DNA of 64,000 nucleotides from Mesaphorura yosii (GCA_009869945.1 WIXG01000219.1:1-64000), one strand, 5' to 3'. Shown: positions 12,720 to 24,297, counted from the stretch's first letter. Notes: generated by a model not told the origin, from the sequence alone. Made by a program: numbers and translations.

Positions 12720-14211
12720 ATGTTATCAACAAACAGAGCAATTTGCAGTTCTAGGAGCTTGCATCAGGTATGAATATTTAAAAATCCACCCGGTATGGAG
12801 GTCGTAATATCTAAATTTACGTCCTTGGTCAGGAAAAGGAAGCAGAGTTCTACTTAATTTAATTCTGACTCGTGAACCCGCTACGCTAAATCAATTAATA
12901 GTCCTAAAAGTTTCTAAAGCAGATGATTTTTCTATTCATTCAGATTCTCAGGAGATTCAAAGGAACTCTGGTGATTGCCGAACATGACAATGATCACTTA
13001 AAGGCCTCAACGCTAAATACCGTTGGAGCGGCCAGCAAATTAGGGAATGATATTACGTGCCTAGTCATTGGATCTGGTTGTAGCAAGGTAATGCATAAAA
13101 ATATGTAAGCGAACGACGAGTCTGAGTCTGTAATATTAAAACTGAGTCAATTCTAGGCGGCGGAACAAATGGCTAAAGTCGCGGGCGTGAAGAAAGTTCT
13201 GGTTGCAGACGATGCTGTGTACGGCGGGTTTTTACCTGAGCGCTTAACACCACTTATTCTATCATCGCAAAAGTCTGGAGATTTCTCCCATATCGTTGCT
13301 GGTGCCACCGCATTTGGAAAATCACTTCTACCTAGAGTAGCTGCAAAGCTCGATGTCTCTCCGATCTCCGACGTTATTGGAATTACGGATGGCGAGACCT
13401 TTATTCGTACAATATATGCCGGTAAATTTTACCTATGGAGGGCTAAGGTCTTGGAGCTCTGGCTGTATTTTCTTTCGAAGACATCGTAATCGGTAACATG
13501 TTTATCCTTTTAGGAAACGCTGTGCTGACCATTAAGGCTAAAGACGCGATTAAAGTTCTTACGGTTCGTTCTACTGCATTTGAGCCTGCAGCGGCGGGTT
13601 CAGGGAGTGGTGCAGTTGAAGCAGTGAAGGATGCTCCGTCAGGGACTGAGCTATCTGAATTTGTCAAGCAAGAACTGGCTAAGAGTGATAGACCAGAGTT
13701 AACATCTGCCAAAACAATTATAAGTGGAGGTAAAAACCTTTACATCGTCTTTAAATCTTTCCGGAGTTGGCAGATGGCATGTTAAACTTTGTTCTGATTT
13801 TGCAGGCAGAGGAATGAAAAGTGGGGACAATTTTAAAATCTTGTATGATCTTGCCGATAAACTTGGAGCTGCAGTTGGAGCCTCTCGTGCCGCCGTCGAC
13901 GCTGGATATTGCGCAAACGATTTGCAAGTTGGACAGACTGGAAAGATCGTCGCACCTGTAAGCATTACTTGAAACGTGCCTCTTTCAAAGTCTATTTTAT
14001 ATAGTCAGCACCAACACGTTTCCCTTTACAGGAGCTTTATATTGCCATTGGAATTTCTGGTGCGATTCAACATCTGGCAGGAATGAAGGATTCAAAAACA
14101 ATAGTGGCCATTAATAAGGACCCCGACGCGCCTATATTTCAAGTGGCAGATTTAGGCCTGGTGGCAGATCTTTTTAAAGCTGTTCCTGAAATGACTCAAA
14201 AATTAAAATAG
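12720..14211 (+). CDS. ETFA: Electron transfer flavoprotein alpha subunit, 6 exons
   Basis: Mitochondrial matrix FAD protein that, with ETFB, passes electrons from acyl-CoA and other dehydrogenases to ETF-ubiquinone oxidoreductase. Exons: 12720-12767, 12944-13087, 13157-13421, 13514-13729, 13806-13957, 14032-14211; all phases agree, giving 334 residues (human 333). The first 16-residue exon is Ser/Arg-rich without acidic residues and begins the mitochondrial presequence. Conserved stretches include [105 protein letters not shown] and [14 protein letters not shown], covering the FAD-binding C-terminal domain. The protein looks complete and functional. Confidence 0.97.
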
Positions 14212-14260
14212 TAATGGAATTTGAACAGTGGTAATAAGAATGAGATATTTTAACTACGAA

Positions 14261-14266
14261 AATAAA
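14261..14266 (+). terminator. Poly(A) signal of ETFA
   Basis: AATAAA 50 bp after the ETFA stop codon. Confidence 0.75.
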
Positions 14267-15754
14267 GAAGGTTTAATTTTACAACAAAATTGTATTTGAA
14301 ACGGATATTACATAATCGTATTCACGTATATTTGACGAGCCTATTCACAAGAGTCATACCGGACGAATCAGGTTAGCCTTTTTTTTACAGCGACTCCGCA
14401 AAATTTAAAGCATGTTAATCTGCTGGTAATTCATTGCACTGGTACTTGTTCAGAGCAGTGCAAACAGTCGGTGTCAACCGAGACACCAAAGAACTTCCCT
14501 TTTCTTCCTATTGCTTCTTAAGATTTATAGCGATGTACATAAAGCGAGTCTTGTGTTGACGAAGATGGGGAATGGGGCTTGGATGCACATGACCTTGGCA
14601 AAATTGTCTCACCTCAATAGGTTTAGCTGCCCCACATGAAATTAATCAGATCTCACGCGTCATATAAACATTTTTTGCTCCCTACAAAGACCCAGCTATT
14701 AAGTCTTTTATTTTAGCCCAAAATTCGTGCCACGCCCTTTTGGAGACTTGGTTTGAAAAACAAGCTTTGCTAATCAACTGCAGACGACCAGACTTGTCAG
14801 TTTCAATTCCTGCCCAGCCAGTTGCAAGTCGCCTAATTTCGAATGCAAGCCATTAAATTATGAACGAATTAAATCCTAAAATATCGCTGATTTATCAGAT
14901 TTATCAGTCAGAAAATTCAAAAGAGAGAAACTCAACTGTGGATGACAATGAGAAGTGTGAGATTTGCACTAGTTTGTCTTGAGAATGTCGTTCACATCTC
15001 CCTGCATTTAATTCATGCTCTTCCTCGATCAGAACACACAAATGAATTGACTAAAGCACATCAGCAACCGTGGTGAGTATCTAAGAAAAGCATCTCATTA
15101 AGATTTACGAGACTTTAGCAATGAGCTTCCTCATGATCATGGTCAAGGTGAGTGTATAAAAAGTGAGCGTGTACTGATGCACGTTGTAGTGTTCACTTCA
15201 CAAAGCATTTCAACCTTCTGTGCGTGGAGAACTGTATCAATTTCATGATCTGCTTTTATTACGCGAACTCGCATCGTATTCACGAAGAGAACAAACGATC
15301 TGGTTATGCCCTATTCAATGGATGTCAGGATGCTTTCAATTTCAACGCACCTCGTTAATAGTTTAGCACTCAATACAAATATATTATCAGGTGATAAATA
15401 CATAAACGGGTATGTGCACCTCGCTAACCGTTCGCAACTCAACAATGCTCAATTAGAGCAGGCGAGAGTCCAATTTAATTTGGGAAGGCATAAAAAGTGG
15501 CAGCTATTTGGTTTGTGGATAGGCCGACAATTATGGAAGCAGAGCGTCAAGAATTAAAAAGGAAAAATATTTCAATCAAGGCACGAGTCCATAAAAAATG
15601 ATATGGGGCATAAATTCTTGCTAGTTGAAGTCTGGCTGTCCCAGGCCAGGGCAGGGTGTGTTCCTCCCTGCAAGCAGGGCACGGCAAGGAAATGTCTCTA
15701 GTCCGCTCCAAGCTTGCTCCATTACACTTCCACAATGCGAAGAACAAGGCGAAG
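14267..15754. other. Intergenic stretch upstream of the cuticle cluster
   Basis: No gene is supported. A TATAAAAA at 15155-15162 resembles the TATA boxes of the cuticle genes nearby, but no ATG-AAG first exon or cuticle-like frame follows it, so it may be fortuitous or the trace of a lost paralogue. The rest is unremarkable AT-rich sequence. Confidence 0.45.
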
Positions 15755-15761
15755 TATAAAA
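15755..15761 (+). promoter_or_regulatory. TATA box of first cuticle-like gene
   Basis: TATAAAA stands 115 bp before the ATG. A TCAGTC initiator-like motif lies at 15788-15793, about 33-35 bp downstream, so transcription probably starts near 15787-15795. Confidence 0.65.
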
Positions 15762-15869
15762 GCCATTTGTGGTTGCCAGAACTAGAATCAGTCTCAGTCC
15801 GATTTTTCTCACGCAAGTCAGCCATTCATTCTCCTCGTGATTTAATCACCCAAAAACCTCAAACTCAAA

Positions 15870-16304
15870 ATGAAGGTAAGTAACAGGTACACAGTGCCGA
15901 GAGTTCAGAGTTCAATAACTCGGTAGTTCACTAGACACTTGCCTTTCTTCTTTAATCAGGTCATCATCGCTCTCTTGGCCATTGTTGCCGTTGCCCATGC
16001 TGGCGTCATCGCTGCCCCACTCGCAGCCACCACCTACGTGGCCCGTGCCCCAGCTTTCGACTCAGCTGTGATTAAATCCGACCGTCTGGGTGGAAACTTT
16101 GCCTACTCGGTTGCCGAGAACCACGCGTATGCCCAACACACTCCAATCGTTCAGACCGTCGCCGCACCTGTCGCCGTCTCTTACGCTGCCCATGCTGCCC
16201 CAGTTGCTTATGCCGCTCATGCTGCTCCAGTTGCCTACGCGGCGGCTCCATACGCGCACGCTGCCCTCCCACACGCCGCCGTTTACGGAACACATCTTCT
16301 GTAA
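15870..16304 (+). CDS. Cuticle-like secreted protein, 2 exons
   Basis: Small structural protein, probably secreted by epidermis into cuticle. Exon 1 (15870-15875) carries just ATG AAG, followed by GTAAGT; exon 2 (15960-16304) continues after ttaatcag, giving 116 residues. Residues 1-16 form a signal peptide (MK, then hydrophobic VIIALLAIVAVAHA). The mature chain has the motif APAFDSAVIKSDRLGGNFAY at about 37-56, then AENHAYAQHTP and imperfect AAHAAPVAYA repeats. It lacks an RR chitin-binding consensus, so it belongs with the low-complexity cuticular proteins; the exact family is uncertain. The same motif and the same two-codon first exon recur in the gene at 19134-19598, so the two are paralogues. 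Confidence 0.85.
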
Positions 16305-16457
16305 ATTTATTAATTTGTAGCAAATTCTCATCTTTCCACTTCCGACCTTTGTTGACATTAATATCAATTAGTACTCTATGATTTCACCTTTTGCACTACA
16401 CGTACTTTCTTTGCCATACCACAATTTCCAATACACAGACCGCACAAAGAACTGAAA

Positions 16458-16463
16458 ATTAAA
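16458..16463 (+). terminator. Possible poly(A) signal (ATTAAA) of first cuticle-like gene
   Basis: ATTAAA lies about 155 bp after the stop codon at 16302-16304. It is a common variant signal; support is position only. Confidence 0.4.
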
Positions 16464-16503
16464 GTTCTGGAAAAAATTAAATATGGAACAGCACAAAATT
16501 GCA

Positions 16504-16509
16504 TTTATT
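16504..16509 (-). terminator. Poly(A) signal of the Gln-rich gene
   Basis: Minus-strand AATAAA about 80 bp beyond the stop at 16587-16589. It lies close to the convergent cuticle gene's likely 3' end. Confidence 0.6.
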
Positions 16510-16586
16510 TGCTCATCCAAAACAAGCGATTCTTATTTTCAGGAACATGTCTTAACTAGTATGGGCATGGAAGACTAATGCTCACG

Positions 16587-17628
16587 CTACAACAACCCAT
16601 TCAGACGCTTCAGTTGATACTTCACTTCCTCGTCTATATCCTCATAATCGCCAAGTTCGTTGTTCCGACTTTGTGGATTCACAAGAGCTGCTGCTGAGTT
16701 CTGCAATCGATTCGGATCTCGGATTATTGAGGCTCAACTCCTGAGACTTAAATAATTAACTTACATTTGCTGACAGCTGCGAATTGGTATTAAAATTTTG
16801 CTTTGGCTGCTGCTGTTTTTGCTGAACTTGCTTCTGCTGCTGCTGAGCAGGTTTTGAGGTTGTGAAACTGACCAAATTTGGCAATTGCTGCTGCTGGGCT
16901 TGAGGATGTGGAAGTTGTTGAAGCATTCCGAAGTTCTGCGGCTGACTTCGTTGCTGAGGTTGTGGCATTTGCTGAAACGTTCCAAAATTTTGCTGCTGTT
17001 GTTGTAATTGTGACATTTGCTGAAGCGTTCCAACATTTTGCTGCTGTTGTTGTAATTGTGGCATTTGCTGAAACGTTCCAAAATCTTGTTGAAGCTGTTG
17101 GAGGGTTCCAAAATTTTGCTGCTGCTGCTGAGGTTGCGGGAGTTGCTGCAAGCTTGGGAACGTTTGCCATTGGGCTTGCTGTTGGTTTTGAAAAGAGGCA
17201 AAGTCCTGCTGCTGAGGAACTTGATCGAAGTTCAATCCACTTGTTGGCGTTCCTTGAACTTGTTGAAGTGGCAGCGGCAGCTGTTGTTGGGTCGGCTGCT
17301 GCCTCCTTTGCGGCTGTCTCTGCTGGGATGAGACTGCTCTCTGGCGGGGTTGCGACTGCTGCGTCGTTTGTCCAGCAGGACTGACTGTGGTCGCCTCGGC
17401 CGATCGCGTGCCCATCCGTGTGTTTGTACTCGTAGCCGTGTTGCGTGGACTCGTCGATGATCTTAGCTGGAATATTTGAAAGAACGACTGCGCCAAGCCT
17501 TGAATTCTCTCCAGTAGCGACTGTCCAACGTTTGTGATACTTTCTGGAAGCATTCCAAATGCCTGCGACGATCCAATTGAAAACACAAGTAGCACTAATA
17601 AAATCTGTGCACTGCGTTGGTTCGTCAT
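16587..17628 (-). CDS. Gln-rich secreted repeat protein, 2 exons
   Basis: I do not recognise the family. Exon 1 (17628-16765) ends AAT|GTAAGT and exon 2 (16700-16587) follows cgattgcag, phase 0, giving 325 residues. Residues 1-23 are a signal peptide with a strong hydrophobic core (ILLVLLVFSIGSSQAF). A helical-looking segment with SLLERIQGLAQSFFQIFQL follows, then a Thr/Ser-rich linker, then about 180 residues dominated by Gln with Phe, Gly, Leu and Pro. That part contains 16-residue units of the type FQQMPQLQQQQQN(F/V)GT. Exon 2 supplies a non-repetitive acidic tail (DYEDIDEEVKYQLKRLNGLL). The form suits an extracellular structural, silk-like or cuticle matrix protein, by inference only. It lies head-to-tail between two cuticle-like genes on the opposite strand. 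Confidence 0.8.
16978..17073 (-). repeat. Tandem 48 bp repeat in the Gln-rich gene
   Basis: Two nearly identical 48 bp units begin at 16978 and 17026, and a third partial copy begins at 17074. Each encodes 16 residues. Diverged relatives extend on both sides. Conservation at the nucleotide level points to recent unequal exchange or slippage. Confidence 0.85.
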
Positions 17629-17697
17629 CTTGCTAGCCTGATGTTAATTCCGCGCTCTTAATTAAGAAACTAAATTACATCCTAAGCGTTTGCTCCA

Positions 17698-17705
17698 TTT
17701 TTATA
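17698..17705 (-). promoter_or_regulatory. TATA box of the Gln-rich gene
   Basis: Minus-strand TATAAAAA stands 70 bp upstream of the ATG at 17628, predicting a start near 17674 and a short leader. Confidence 0.6.
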
Positions 17706-19019
17706 TCCTGATAATAAAACATTTTTGAGATAAAGTTGAAATTGTGTTTTCTTAACGAAGGAAGGAAAACTTGGCGAATTTCGTTCATTTCTGCACTGAA
17801 AGTGTTACAAGTTGTGAGCAAACTGTAGCTTCAGCCTTTGTTTTGTCAAAAAGATTACAAAAATGAGAAAAATGACAACTTAGCACATACTGCAAAAGAT
17901 ACAAGCCAAGATATTTGGCCCGTATCTCATGTGTGAGGTCAGTCAATCCCATTTTACACTTTTACCTTCTGAAGTGTGTAGAGTGTGTATATTAATTAAA
18001 AATTGCATAAGGAATTCTACAATTAACTCCACGCACACTTGCAGCATAGGTTTTGGCTTAATATAGTTCGTCACAGCCAAAAGCAAAGGCTAGCAGTAGT
18101 TTACAGACAAGTACTTCAGACGCAGCGGCAACGCAATGCAAGAGGAATAAGAATTCGTGCAAAAATGTGCGTGTGTCTGGTTTTAATTATCTGCACATCT
18201 GACGACAAAAATAAAGCACACAATTGCAGCAATTCAATTTACAAAATGCAACTAACCTGTTTGCTCAACAGGCAGAAACGGCTAACAGTAAGAGTAACAA
18301 CAAATGAGACTACAAGTGAAGACTCCTACATTTTTCACGTTTTTCCTGCTTTCGATTCTAAAATCGCCGTAGATCATATATTTGGGTTGGTCCTAATCGA
18401 TTCGTTAGTGCCAGTTGTCCAACTTTTGAAAGTTTGCACAGATCGGACAGGCAACTGAGAAAGAAACAGCCCAAAATGAGATTTACATGACTCGCGATAC
18501 CATAATTGATTAGAGCAAAATTACCATTATGACCTCACTTTAATACTAACGAAGTGCTTAAATTTTTTATACGAATGCGCTATCACGTATGTAAACTAAA
18601 ACAAAAGCAGGATCTTCTGAGCAGGGCAGGGTTGCGTTATCGTCGTGCTTGCTCAAAGTTTGCTACTGGATTTTTCATAGCCGAACCGACCGCACTCACG
18701 GGCAAACCCATTGCCTTGCGAATTGGTTAAAAATGGACGGAGACGACGAAAACGAAAGGCAAGCAAAAAATTCAAGCAAGCAGTTCATTCATTTGTCATT
18801 CGTCCGTGCCCAAAGCACAATAAAGTGATCCGGACATGGATTGCATTGTTGCGTTGCGCGTACACGTGTTCGTGCTCGTTCGTCATGCGTCGTGCCCTGT
18901 TTGAACGATGAAATCATGTGGAAACGGAAAGGTGCTATGTCGCCCAATTTTTTTACACCAGCATCCTAGATTGGCAGAGACCACCCAATCTCTGCAAGTG
19001 AATGAATGAAATAATATTG
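17706..19019. other. Intergenic stretch between Gln-rich gene and second cuticle gene
   Basis: A 139-codon open frame at 18039-18458 has no signal peptide, splice partner or family resemblance, and I treat it as chance. It should hold the promoters of two divergent secreted-protein genes. I see no repeat or RNA gene. Confidence 0.45.
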
Positions 19020-19026
19020 TATAAAT
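19020..19026 (+). promoter_or_regulatory. TATA box of second cuticle-like gene
   Basis: TATAAAT lies 114 bp before the ATG, almost the same spacing as in the paralogue at 15755. Transcription probably starts near 19050-19060. Confidence 0.65.
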
Positions 19027-19133
19027 ATCGCTCCTGGCCAACGATTTTACAACATTTCCAGTCACTCGCTCAAGCTAGAATCATTCTTCCAAAAACTGCT
19101 CCACGACCAAGTGTCCCAACCCCAAATTCTAAA

Positions 19134-19598
19134 ATGAAGGTAATTGCGAACTGTTCTGCACATTTCAACGAACGGTATAATTAACGCACCGACTATTCTT
19201 TGTTTCAGGTTATCATTTTCGCAACTCTTCTTGCCGTCGTCGTCGCCAAGCCCGGGGCACTCGTCTCTGCCCCAGTGGCTAACCCTGCCGGAACTTTTTA
19301 CACAAGAGCGCCAGCGTACGACTCAGCAGTGATCCAGTCGGACCGTCTTGGAGGGAACTTTGCGTACTCCGTCTCTGAGGCTCACGCCTATGCAGCGCAC
19401 ACTCCAGTCGTGCAACAAGTGCGCACGCCCGTTGCCGTGACCTATAACACAGCTCCTGCGGCTGCAGCAGTGAGTGCAACTCCAGTGTCATACACTTCAG
19501 CTCTTCCAGCCAGTAAATACTATGCAGTAGCACCAGCCACAAACTATTACAACGCGTACTATCCATACAATTACGGATATCGTTTCTACAGCGGATAA
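19134..19598 (+). CDS. Cuticle-like secreted protein, paralogue 2, 2 exons
   Basis: Exon 1 (19134-19139) is again only ATG AAG before GTAATT. Exon 2 (19209-19598) follows tttgtttcag, giving 131 residues. The signal peptide (MK, then VIIFATLLAVVVA) ends near residue 16. The shared motif APAYDSAVIQSDRLGGNFAY is followed by SEAHAYAAHTPVVQ, and PVAVTY aligns with PVAVSY of the first copy. The tails differ: this one ends in a Tyr/Asn-rich segment (NYYNAYYPYNYGYRFYSG) instead of AAHAAP repeats. Tyr-rich ends can be cross-linked during sclerotization, which would suit cuticle, but that is inference. Same orientation as the first copy, with the Gln-rich gene inverted between them. Confidence 0.85.
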
Positions 19599-19814
19599 AT
19601 TAACAGCAATTCCAGTGTATTAAATTCAGTTAATTTCTCGTACAATTTGATTGTTCAGGTTTAACTTATCGACAAGTAATTCTCACTACAGACTCATGAA
19701 AATACAATCAAAACCTTGAATTATGTAAAACAAATATCTAATTTCTGTTCAACGCGTGCTCGATCCTGATTCAGCACCATAATTATCAAAATGGAAGGGA
19801 ATCTGAATTTAGTC

Positions 19815-20411
19815 TCATTCACCACGATATATCACAATGTTCTTCTCGGTTTCCCACAGCTTCACTTCATGTAAAGCAACTCGTGTGCTTGATCCGACGT
19901 TCGGCAGGCTTTTAAGTTTCTCGTGAACTTGGTCCCATATAAAGACGGCAATGTTTTCTGAGGTGCTCACAATTGAAATGTTGGAGAAGTACGGCACGTC
20001 CTTGTCGATACATTTATGGTCTAAGGGACGAAGAATCGCCTCATCCATAATCTGCTTCAGATCATTGATATTCAGCACCATTCCCGTGACTGGGTCAATT
20101 TCACCCCGAAGAGTCACTTCCACTGCTCATGCAAAGAACAGACAACTTAATGAGACATAATTGACATGAGAGATGAGACGGATTGGCTTGCAACTACCGT
20201 AATAATTGTGTCCGTGGCCATTTGGGTTGGCACATTTTGAGTACAGGTTGATATTTTCCTCCTCAGTCAAATTCGTACTAAACGAATGAAACGCGTTGTA
20301 AGAGTTATAAAATGTTGATGCTACGAGATGCTGTGGTATTTACCTGTAAAGTCTGTGGCAAGCACTGAAATGCTCCCGACGAATTAAATACGCAACTCGC
20401 TTTCCTGGCAT
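19815..20411 (-). CDS. PTS: 6-pyruvoyl-tetrahydropterin synthase, 3 exons
   Basis: Second enzyme of tetrahydrobiopterin synthesis; it converts 7,8-dihydroneopterin triphosphate to 6-pyruvoyl-tetrahydropterin. BH4 serves aromatic amino acid hydroxylases, and pterins also feed arthropod eye and body pigments. Exons: 20411-20344, 20277-20198, 20122-19815, in matching phases, give 151 residues (human 145). The zinc ligands are visible as His19 in HFSACHRL and His44 and His46 in NGHGHNY. The catalytic Cys38 is in [10 protein letters not shown] and the Asp84-His85 pair is in [23 protein letters not shown] and the ending NIVIYRGE match the family. All key residues are present. Confidence 0.95.
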
Positions 20412-21117
20412 TGTAATTCCAAAGAGAATGCGTTATGCCGTAGGTCTGAATGACACTTGTGTCTTGTCACATTGCAACAATCACAGACAAATTCGTTGGA
20501 ACTGGCCTAAACTCACTTGTGTTATCCATTCAGTACTCAAGTACTGAAGAGTTTCTCGCAGATGTTTATTGATTTTTCTGACTCTCAGCGCACAAGCGCT
20601 GGAACTGGCTGAAACTGTCAAAGTTAAAAAAAGACGAAAGGGAGGCCCACTTATCTCAATTCAACATTTAATATGTTAAGGATCATAGGTCAGTAGTCAC
20701 GAGGCGCCTTTACTGCTTGCATTTTATTTAGTGAGTCTGGATGGTTTCCGTTATTCATAACCATGAAATAACTGTAGTCATCATTGCGAGTAAGTTTAAC
20801 AAAGTAGGCAATCAGGAACCAGAGAATAGTGAGATGAGAGCTTTTCAAATGCGCTTACCGGGAATCAGACCATGGACTTAAAACTGCGTGGCTCAAGTTG
20901 TCAAATTATTTAGTTGAATAATTAAGTGGAAAAATCAATTTGTTTGTTGCAGTTGCAGTGAACTTGAAGTTAATCACTGTATCAGAAGCACTGTTTACTG
21001 TTTAGTGGTAAGCTGTAGGTGTTCGCTTATTGAAAGATTACGTCATTACGTATGTAACATAAACATTCCATCGTTGCGTGTTTGTAGTGAAGAAGCAAGA
21101 TCTGCTCAAAATTAGCG
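20412..21117. other. Divergent intergenic region PTS/MSTO1
   Basis: A 706 bp gap between divergent start codons carries both promoters. No coding frame or repeat is supported. Confidence 0.45.
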
Positions 21118-23324
21118 ATGACATCGCACGAAATCATAACTCTTCAAGTCGGTAATTACTCGAATTTTGTGGGTGGCCACTGGTTCAACATTCAGGTACG
21201 AATTACCAGACAAGCCGTTTGTTATGCCGAAATTGAAATTGCCATTGTTTTTTTTCGCGTCCAGCAAGAATACTTGGATCAGAATTCGGACTTTGACCCA
21301 GTTGTCACATGGCGTCTGAGTCCCGGTAGAAGTGGAGGTATCCGCAGTCCTTCGTGGTCACCACGTGTACTAATTTTTGATTTAAGGCAGCATTGGTCTG
21401 GTCAATTTACTTCCTTCTCTAGCCAAACATCGCAAATAGCATCAAATTCCAAGCAGGAACGAGAAAAATCGCTGCTTGAGGCTGAACGAAATGTTTTGTG
21501 GCATGGGACAGTGCAAAGAGTAGGAGAACTAGAAGACGATTTGGGAGGACAGGTTGCAGGAAAGAGGAGAAAACAAAACAATGTCGAGGTGTAAGTACTG
21601 CCTCTTGACTCATGCCATGCATTATTTTTTATAATGATTTTGCTGCTGTAATTAATTGCAGTCCTGCCCGTGAAATATCCTCTGCAATTAGCACAAAGTT
21701 AGAACAAATTGAACTGGGACAGGGAGATAAGGACAATCAAAACTTGCAAGCCTGGAGTGATATTATTCGTTGGAGTTTGCCATCACCTGAAAAAGTTGCA
21801 TTCAGTATACCAAGCCTTTCGCACAATCCTGCCACCAACAACTTACCAAATTACGGTCAAGGCCTTAATATTTACGAAAGAATCAAGGACAATGTCGAGG
21901 ATGGAATAAGGTATTATGCTGAAGATTGCGATTGCATGCAGGTAAGACTCAATTTTTTCTATGCGCGCTTTTACAACTCCTGCTTAGCCTCAGTGACTGT
22001 TAATGTGTAGGGATTCCATTTACTTGTGGATCAAAACGACGGATTTAGCGGGTTTTCTAATGGAATTCTTCAGCATATTGCTGATGAATACGAGAAGAAA
22101 TGTTGCTTCGCATTTGGAGTGAGCCCGGCTGGCTGTGAAGAATACAAAGACGAGCAAGCGGTCAACTTTAGAAACAGGCTGTTGAACATGGCATTATGTT
22201 GGAGTAGTTTCAATCAACAATGTTCAGTTTTCACTAGTCTGGGTTTGTGTAATGATGTTTGCACTCCAAGTCCAACTCCGTCACAACTTCAGTGGTTAAC
22301 GTACAAGGTCTGCTAATGATTTTCTTTTATTTACTTCGTACAGTGTTGTTAATTTGACCATTTATTGTGTGGTTACAAAACAGGGCGATGTTTCGTACGA
22401 ATCCAGTGCCATTCTGGCAGCTGCGCTAGACACGGTAACAATATCATACCGTGTAAAGTCACCATCGTTCGGTTTCGTCGAACTTGCTGGCTTGCTTAAT
22501 GGGTACGGACACAAAATGACGGTTTTGGGCAGCGCATTTCCACTATCTCTTCTGGGTCGAACTGCGACTGGAAGTGAGGCGGTGCAGCAGTCTTTATTCC
22601 AAACATTGAACGAAAATGGACTGGATAAGATTTTACAAAGTCTCACTCCAGGAATTTCTTTGGAAGCTAGTTTGGAACATAGAAAATCCATTGGTAATTT
22701 CTTCCTGGCTCGTGGAATTCCAGATGATAGAGTGATAAGGTAACGCAGTCATTCTACTATGTCTCCATTGTAGCTTCGATGATCATTCTTCTTTTGCAGT
22801 GAAAATGAAAGCAAAGTATTGCAACAACAGTTACGTGGAGGAGCTTCAACAGACTCCATTTCCTCCGTGCGAAGTTGCCTAGAGTTATATTGTCAAGAAA
22901 CGTATTCCAGATCAGCCAATGTTGTGAGAACAAGTCATTCTCCGTTCAAACTGGCTCACCCGTTTCCAACCAGTTTGGTTGATGCCACGTTCCTTCAAAC
23001 GCAACCGAAGATGCGCTATCGAAGTCAGGGTACGCGTTTTTATTTTGTCAACTATCGACTCGGTCTTAAAAATCTGCAATTTTGTAAATTTTGAATTCAC
23101 CGTGCCTTGAACTATTCTCCTTAGACTATTGGAAACTACCAGCCATGGCAAGCGCACACAACACGATAGAGACTGGAGTTCTTTTGGAAAAGTTACTGGC
23201 AGAAGTTTCTCCGGCGAAGATGAGATCTAATTTTCGTTTTGACGAAGGCAACATCGAAGCAGATGACTACAGTGAATGCCTTAATGACTTGAGAACTTTG
23301 AGAGACGCGTACGACAATAATTGA
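21118..23324 (+). CDS. MSTO1: Misato (MSTO1-like tubulin-related protein), 7 exons
   Basis: Misato is a tubulin-like protein linked to mitochondrial distribution and fusion, and in flies to the spindle and TCP-1 chaperonin. Exons: 21118-21195, 21265-21590, 21662-21941, 22011-22307, 22384-22739, 22800-23029, 23125-23324; all phases fit, giving 588 residues (human about 570). The N-terminus ITLQVGNYSNFVGGHWFNIQ matches the Misato segment II start. Further landmarks are SPRVLIFDLRQHW, ISTKLEQI and WSDIIRWSLPSPEK. GQGLNIYERIKDNVEDGIRY then leads into EDCDCMQ|GFHLLVDQNDGFSG, the tubulin-like core. SSAILAAALDTVTISYR and FVELAGLLNGYGHKM follow. The C-terminal exon (YWKLPAMASAHNTIETG) fits the family. 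The protein looks complete. Confidence 0.93.
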
Positions 23325-23361
23325 TTATAAAGAAGAGTATTATGGCGGTATTGTACAATTA

Positions 23362-23367
23362 AATAAA
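23362..23367 (+). terminator. Poly(A) signal of MSTO1
   Basis: AATAAA about 38 bp after the stop codon. Confidence 0.75.
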
Positions 23368-24297
23368 CTTTAACGGAATTTTAGCAAACTCAGCCAAGAC
23401 CTTCCTATTTTGCATAATTACACTGAACTTTTGTTTCGTTGTGGCAATAATGACAATGAGATTACTGTAGAAGGAAGGCGAAGGCAGAATGAACCACCAT
23501 TACAGGCAAGCACAGCAGATGTGTAGAGTGACAGCTCTTTCCTTTTATAAATAAGTTTTCTCAAGTTCTTTTATAATCCGAAAATGATGATGTTGGTGAA
23601 GAAATGAAAGTGAGACGTCGGTCTCTTTTCCTCATCTTTTAATTTATAGCCATAAGCCTCTTCATCGAAAGAATGAGATCAGCGACTACGTTGATAATTT
23701 ATTGTTATGATACTGCACAGATTCAGTAAAGACGTGGCCATAAAGGCAATGGACGCTTTCTAAAACGGTAGTATTGTCGACACTTTCGACCAGGCTCAAA
23801 AACCTTCACACTTGCAACTCTTCAGCATGCTCATTATTATATACTCGTTTTCACTTCAACGAGTGAGAATTTCTTTGCTTTTTGTTTCCTTTCGCTGGAA
23901 TGAACTTGCATCGCTATGACGGTCACCAGGCTTCTCAGCTATTATTTTCGATTTCGTTGCGAAATGTATGCGAATTAGGCAGCGCCAGAAAGAACCTAAA
24001 GTTAGATTGAATCTGCAGCAGTCAATGCAATGAGATCGACATTCTAGTACATGGAATCATGGACTTCCAAGGTGAGGGTTGACGAGCATTTCGTTGGATA
24101 TTGGAGGAGGCCAAGAGTTACTTGATCAAAATCTCGCGTGCTGACACACTCATCATGTGGACATTAAATCCACGCCCAGTGTTTCAACAAATCACAGGAT
24201 GAATGCTCAGAAAGGCAATGCAGTACAGACTCATGAGTCCCGACGCACCTACCAACTCTACAATAAAACATTCAGCATGTGTCCGTGCTAATTGCAG
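23368..24297. other. Intergenic stretch
   Basis: Nothing coding is supported. The last 250 bp may include decayed 5' exons of the scramblase copy that follows, since an ATG GAA TCA TGG frame ending in GTGAGG lies at about 24051-24075, but its phase does not fit the next block. Confidence 0.4.

Noticed and set aside
15120-15162. ATG frame ending in GTGAGT beside TATAAAAA, resembling a cuticle gene start
   Set aside because: No TATA-to-ATG order that works, no signal peptide exon and no cuticle motif downstream.
18039-18458. 139-codon plus-strand frame with ATG
   Set aside because: No signal peptide, membrane segment, domain or splice partner, and the composition looks like translated noncoding DNA.
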